NCBI GenBank assembly: GCA_964483805.1
Contig: CAZADH010000257.1
Coordinates: 1 to 9,138, forward strand
Reading direction: 5' to 3'
DNA: 9,138 bases
Source of the DNA: CAZADH01 sp964483805
GTDB taxonomy: Bacteria > Muiribacteriota > Ozemobacteria > Ozemobacterales > Ozemobacteraceae
The notes under the pieces are model-generated. The model saw only the letters and a program-made list of their open reading frames with translations, was not told the origin of the DNA and made no database searches. A program made the translations under genes and the position numbers. This document shows, in pieces, positions 6,973-9,138 of the stretch; within the stretch, counting starts at the first letter, position 1, and every line of letters starts with the position of its first letter.

Positions 6973-7767
6973 TCAGCGGATGCCGACCCGACGCAGGATG
7001 CTGGCCGCCGTGTCACGCCGGGTGACAGGGATGCGCTTGACCCAGGCCGGATCGGTGCCCACCTCGTTGATGCCGGGCACGCTCGTCGCATGCACACCGA
7101 ACCCCAGGTCACGCGCCACCCGGGTCATGCGCGCATTGAAACTGCCGTAGGGCCAGGCCAGGGTGGTCGGCACCTGCCCGGTCCACGAAGCGATGACGGC
7201 ACGCGACATCGCCAGATCGTCGCGCAACTGGCCGAGGAACTGCTGTTCCTTGCCTTCCTGGGCCGCTTTCATGTACTCGGTCTTGAGTTGGTCGTGCAGA
7301 TCGTGCGTATGCGAACCGAACGAGATCAACCCCGATGCCGCCATCTCGCCCATCTGCTCGCCCGACATGTAGCGGAGAAACTGCGGTTTGCGCCCCAGGC
7401 GCGAGGTCACCACGTAGATGACCGCCGGCACGCTCAGACGTTTCAACACTGGAAACGCCAACGTGTAGTTGCTTTCGTAACCATCGTCGAAGGTAATCAA
7501 TACAGGGTGTTGCGGTGCAAACGGCATCGCGCCGGTCAGATACTGCACCGCCTGATCGAGCGACAGCAGGGTGCAACCCGCCTTTTTGAGCGCCTCGATC
7601 TGGGCCGCGAAGGCACCCGGGGTCACCGTCACATCGCCGTCAACAGGATCGGCAACGTGATGGTAGACGAGCACGACCATCCCGTTGCTGTAGGCATCAG
7701 CGCGCCCCGATCCCAGGAGCAACACCGTCAAACAAAGCATGACAAGGGTAATGCGTTGTAAATACAT
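6973..7767 (-). CDS. Secreted polysaccharide deacetylase, PgaB/IcaB-like NodB domain
   Basis: This probable exported metal-dependent deacetylase acts on N-acetylated polysaccharide, either exopolysaccharide such as PNAG or cell wall glycan. From the ATG at 7767 it has 264 residues. A signal peptide (MYLQRITLVMLCLTVLLLGS) ends near RADA. VVLVYHHV (31-38) opens the catalytic domain, followed by the NodB motif TFDDG (92-96; D94 and D95), then SHTHDLH (152-158; H153 and H158 spaced as in PgaB) and AWPYG (204-208). It is about the size of IcaB and lacks the long second domain of E. coli PgaB. An in-frame GTG at 7830 would lengthen it by 21 residues, but those are encoded across a perfect hairpin and would bury the signal peptide, so that start was rejected. 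No good ribosome binding site precedes the ATG, so the exact start is uncertain. nadB follows 15 bp downstream. Confidence 0.9.
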   Translation of the reverse strand: MYLQRITLVMLCLTVLLLGSGRADAYSNGMVVLVYHHVADPVDGDVTVTPGAFAAQIEALKKAGCTLLSLDQAVQYLTGAMPFAPQHPVLITFDDGYESNYTLAFPVLKRLSVPAVIYVVTSRLGRKPQFLRYMSGEQMGEMAASGLISFGSHTHDLHDQLKTEYMKAAQEGKEQQFLGQLRDDLAMSRAVIASWTGQVPTTLAWPYGSFNARMTRVARDLGFGVHATSVPGINEVGTDPAWVKRIPVTRRDTAASILRRVGIR

Positions 7768-7777
7768 ACCAATACCA

Positions 7778-7813
7778 TGACCTGCCAGGGTCTTGGCAGA
7801 CCCTGGCAGGTCA
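7778..7813. terminator. Perfect 15 bp hairpin between metK and the deacetylase gene
   Basis: The arms TGACCTGCCAGGGTC (7778-7792) and GACCCTGGCAGGTCA (7799-7813) are exact reverse complements separated by the six-base loop TTGGCA. The hairpin starts about 33 bases past the metK stop and ends 10 bases before the deacetylase ATG. It is GC-rich and very stable, but neither strand has a run of T after it, so it is not a standard intrinsic terminator. It may act as an attenuator, as an RNA-stability element for metK mRNA, or as one copy of a dispersed repeat. Confidence 0.65.
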
Positions 7814-7846
7814 CAACAGACGCGACTCACTCGCGAGCGTGCGATA

Positions 7847-9040
7847 TCAGGACAGGCCGGCGGCCTTCTTGATGTCTTTGACGCGATCGGTGACTTCCCA
7901 GGGCAGGTTCAGATCGCCACGACCGAAGTGACCGTAGGCAGCCGTCTGCCGATAGATCGGCCGGCGCAGGTTGAGGGTCTTGATGATCGCGCCCGGGCGC
8001 AGGTCGAAGAGATCGCGCACGATCTTCTCGATCTTCTCGGGGTCGATCTTGTGGGTGTCGAAGGCATTGACGAACACGCCCAAAGGCTGCGCCACGCCAA
8101 TCGCGTAGGCCAACTGGATCTCGAGACGATCGGCGACGCCGGCGGCCACGAGATTCTTGGCAACGTAGCGGGCCATGTAGGCGCCCGAACGGTCGACCTT
8201 GGTCGGGTCTTTGCCCGAGAAGGCGCCGCCACCGTGGCTGGCCATGCCGCCGTAGGTGTCAACAATGATCTTGCGCCCGGTCAACCCCGAATCACCATGG
8301 GGGCCGCCAACGACGAAGCGACCGGTCGGATTCACGAAGAACTTGGTTTTGGCATCGAGCATCTCGGCCGGAATGACGGGCTTGATGATCTGGTTGACCA
8401 CGTCTTCGGTGATCGTCGCATGGCCGATCTCCGGCGCGTGCTGCGTCGAGATGACAACGGCATCGACGCGCGTGGGCTTGCCGTCGTGGTACTCGACCGT
8501 GACCTGGCTCTTGCCGTCCGGACGCAGGTAACTGAGGGTGTTGCGTTTGCGCAACGTCGCCAGGCGACGGGTGAGCAGATGCGCATAGTAGATCGGAGCC
8601 GGCATCAGATCGGGGGTCTCGTTGTTTGCGTACCCCACCATCATGCCCTGGTCACCGGCACCGACTTCGGCAACCTCGTCGGCATTTTTCTGTTCGCGCG
8701 TCTCGAGTGCTTTGTTGACGCCCTGAGCGATGTCTGGGGATTGCTTGTCGATGGTGACCAGAACGGCGCAGGTCTTGCCGTCGATGCCGTAATTGGCATC
8801 GGTGTATCCGATTTCGTCGATCGTCTTGCGAACGATGCCGGGAATGTCGACGTAGCCCTTGGTGGTGATCTCACCCATAACCAGCGCCAATCCGGTCGTC
8901 ACTGCCGTCTCACAGGCCACGCGCGACATCGGGTCTTCGGCCAGCATGGCATCGAGAACCGCATCGCTGATCTGGTCGGCCAGCTTGTCCGGATGTCCCT
9001 CGGTCACCGATTCGGACGTAAAGAAAAAGTGCTTGTTCAT
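7847..9040 (-). CDS. metK: S-adenosylmethionine synthetase
   Basis: This cytosolic enzyme joins methionine and ATP to make S-adenosylmethionine, the cell's main methyl donor. The protein has 397 residues, a normal length. Visible signatures are SESVTEGHPDK (9-19, with the ATP-contacting H16), GAGDQGMM (127-134), KSQVTVEY (177-184) and the glycine-rich GGGAFSGKD (270-278). The stretch before GAGDQG is longer than in E. coli (roughly residues 109-126), and the end (AYGHFGRGDLNLPWEVTD) also differs from the gammaproteobacterial form; this resembles MetK of several other phyla. The ATG follows AGGGGA at a spacing of six bases. A near-consensus promoter lies upstream, and a strong hairpin lies between this gene and the next. 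Confidence 0.98.
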   Translation of the reverse strand: MNKHFFFTSESVTEGHPDKLADQISDAVLDAMLAEDPMSRVACETAVTTGLALVMGEITTKGYVDIPGIVRKTIDEIGYTDANYGIDGKTCAVLVTIDKQSPDIAQGVNKALETREQKNADEVAEVGAGDQGMMVGYANNETPDLMPAPIYYAHLLTRRLATLRKRNTLSYLRPDGKSQVTVEYHDGKPTRVDAVVISTQHAPEIGHATITEDVVNQIIKPVIPAEMLDAKTKFFVNPTGRFVVGGPHGDSGLTGRKIIVDTYGGMASHGGGAFSGKDPTKVDRSGAYMARYVAKNLVAAGVADRLEIQLAYAIGVAQPLGVFVNAFDTHKIDPEKIEKIVRDLFDLRPGAIIKTLNLRRPIYRQTAAYGHFGRGDLNLPWEVTDRVKDIKKAAGLS

Positions 9041-9077
9041 TGTTCATCCCCTAAGAATCAATATAGTTGTGGGATCG

Positions 9078-9091
9078 CCCAAACGTCTGGG
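9078..9091. promoter_or_regulatory. Near-perfect palindrome at the metK transcription start
   Basis: CCCAAACGTCTGGG is a 14 bp palindrome with a single mismatched pair. It begins one base downstream of the -10 hexamer and spans the predicted start of transcription, a classic operator position. Its core AAACGTCT matches seven of eight bases of the MetJ met box (AGACGTCT), but no adjacent second box is present and the host does not look like a MetJ-bearing gammaproteobacterium. It could serve another methionine-cycle repressor, or be chance. Confidence 0.4.
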
Positions 9092-9092
9092 G

Positions 9093-9121
9093 AGTATAAC
9101 AAGCCACTCTCGGCCGGTCAA
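9093..9121 (-). promoter_or_regulatory. Sigma70-type promoter of metK
   Basis: Read on the minus strand, TTGACC (9116-9121) and TATACT (9093-9098) are separated by exactly 17 bases. Each hexamer matches five of six consensus bases, and TGT just before TATACT adds an extended -10 element. Transcription would start near 9086, giving a leader of about 46 bases before the metK ATG. This is the best promoter in the window and fits strong housekeeping expression. Confidence 0.82.
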
Positions 9122-9138
9122 CAACAATGCGTTACAGC

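Noticed and set aside
7768..7830. GTG start at 7830 for the deacetylase
   Set aside because: The extra 21 residues are encoded across the perfect hairpin, no ribosome binding site precedes the GTG, and the natural signal peptide begins at the ATG at 7767.
9041..9092. SAM riboswitch in the metK leader
   Set aside because: The leader from the predicted start is only about 46 bases, too short for known SAM aptamers, and shows no multi-helix fold.

Overview
The window is GC-rich, densely coded bacterial DNA with seven protein genes. No RNA gene, CRISPR array or insertion sequence was seen. The host is probably Gram-negative: the ligand-gated channel homologue and the polysaccharide deacetylase both carry export signals, and a CHASE2 receptor is present. 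The phylum cannot be fixed. From family knowledge, MetK has a longer segment before its GAGDQG motif and a different C-terminus from the E. coli type, which argues against an ordinary gammaproteobacterium.

Left part (1-4741), signalling. A CHASE2-GAF-GGDEF diguanylate cyclase, cut by the left edge, runs rightward. It meets a leftward gene tail to tail with a 22 bp overlap. That second gene encodes a class III nucleotide cyclase fused to a C-terminal RDD membrane domain. Divergent from it, across a 161 bp spacer, is a prokaryotic pentameric ligand-gated ion channel homologue (GLIC/Cys-loop superfamily). The spacer holds candidate promoters for both directions whose -10 elements overlap, plus a 6+6 bp dyad at the predicted channel transcription start. 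A c-di-GMP enzyme, a probable cAMP enzyme and a neurotransmitter-receptor-like channel therefore sit side by side.

Right part (4836-9138), all leftward. In transcription order: metK (S-adenosylmethionine synthetase) behind a near-consensus sigma70 promoter; a perfect 15 bp hairpin; a secreted PgaB/IcaB-like polysaccharide deacetylase; nadB (L-aspartate oxidase, first step of de novo NAD synthesis); and a small RsbW/SpoIIAB-like ATPase whose ribosome binding site lies inside the end of nadB. Gaps of 15 and 4 bp suggest that the last three genes are co-transcribed, with the hairpin setting them apart from metK.

The strongest leads are the cyclase-RDD fusion paired divergently with the channel, the long hairpin after metK, and the orphan anti-sigma-type kinase coupled to nadB. 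Functional links between the genes are inferred from position only.
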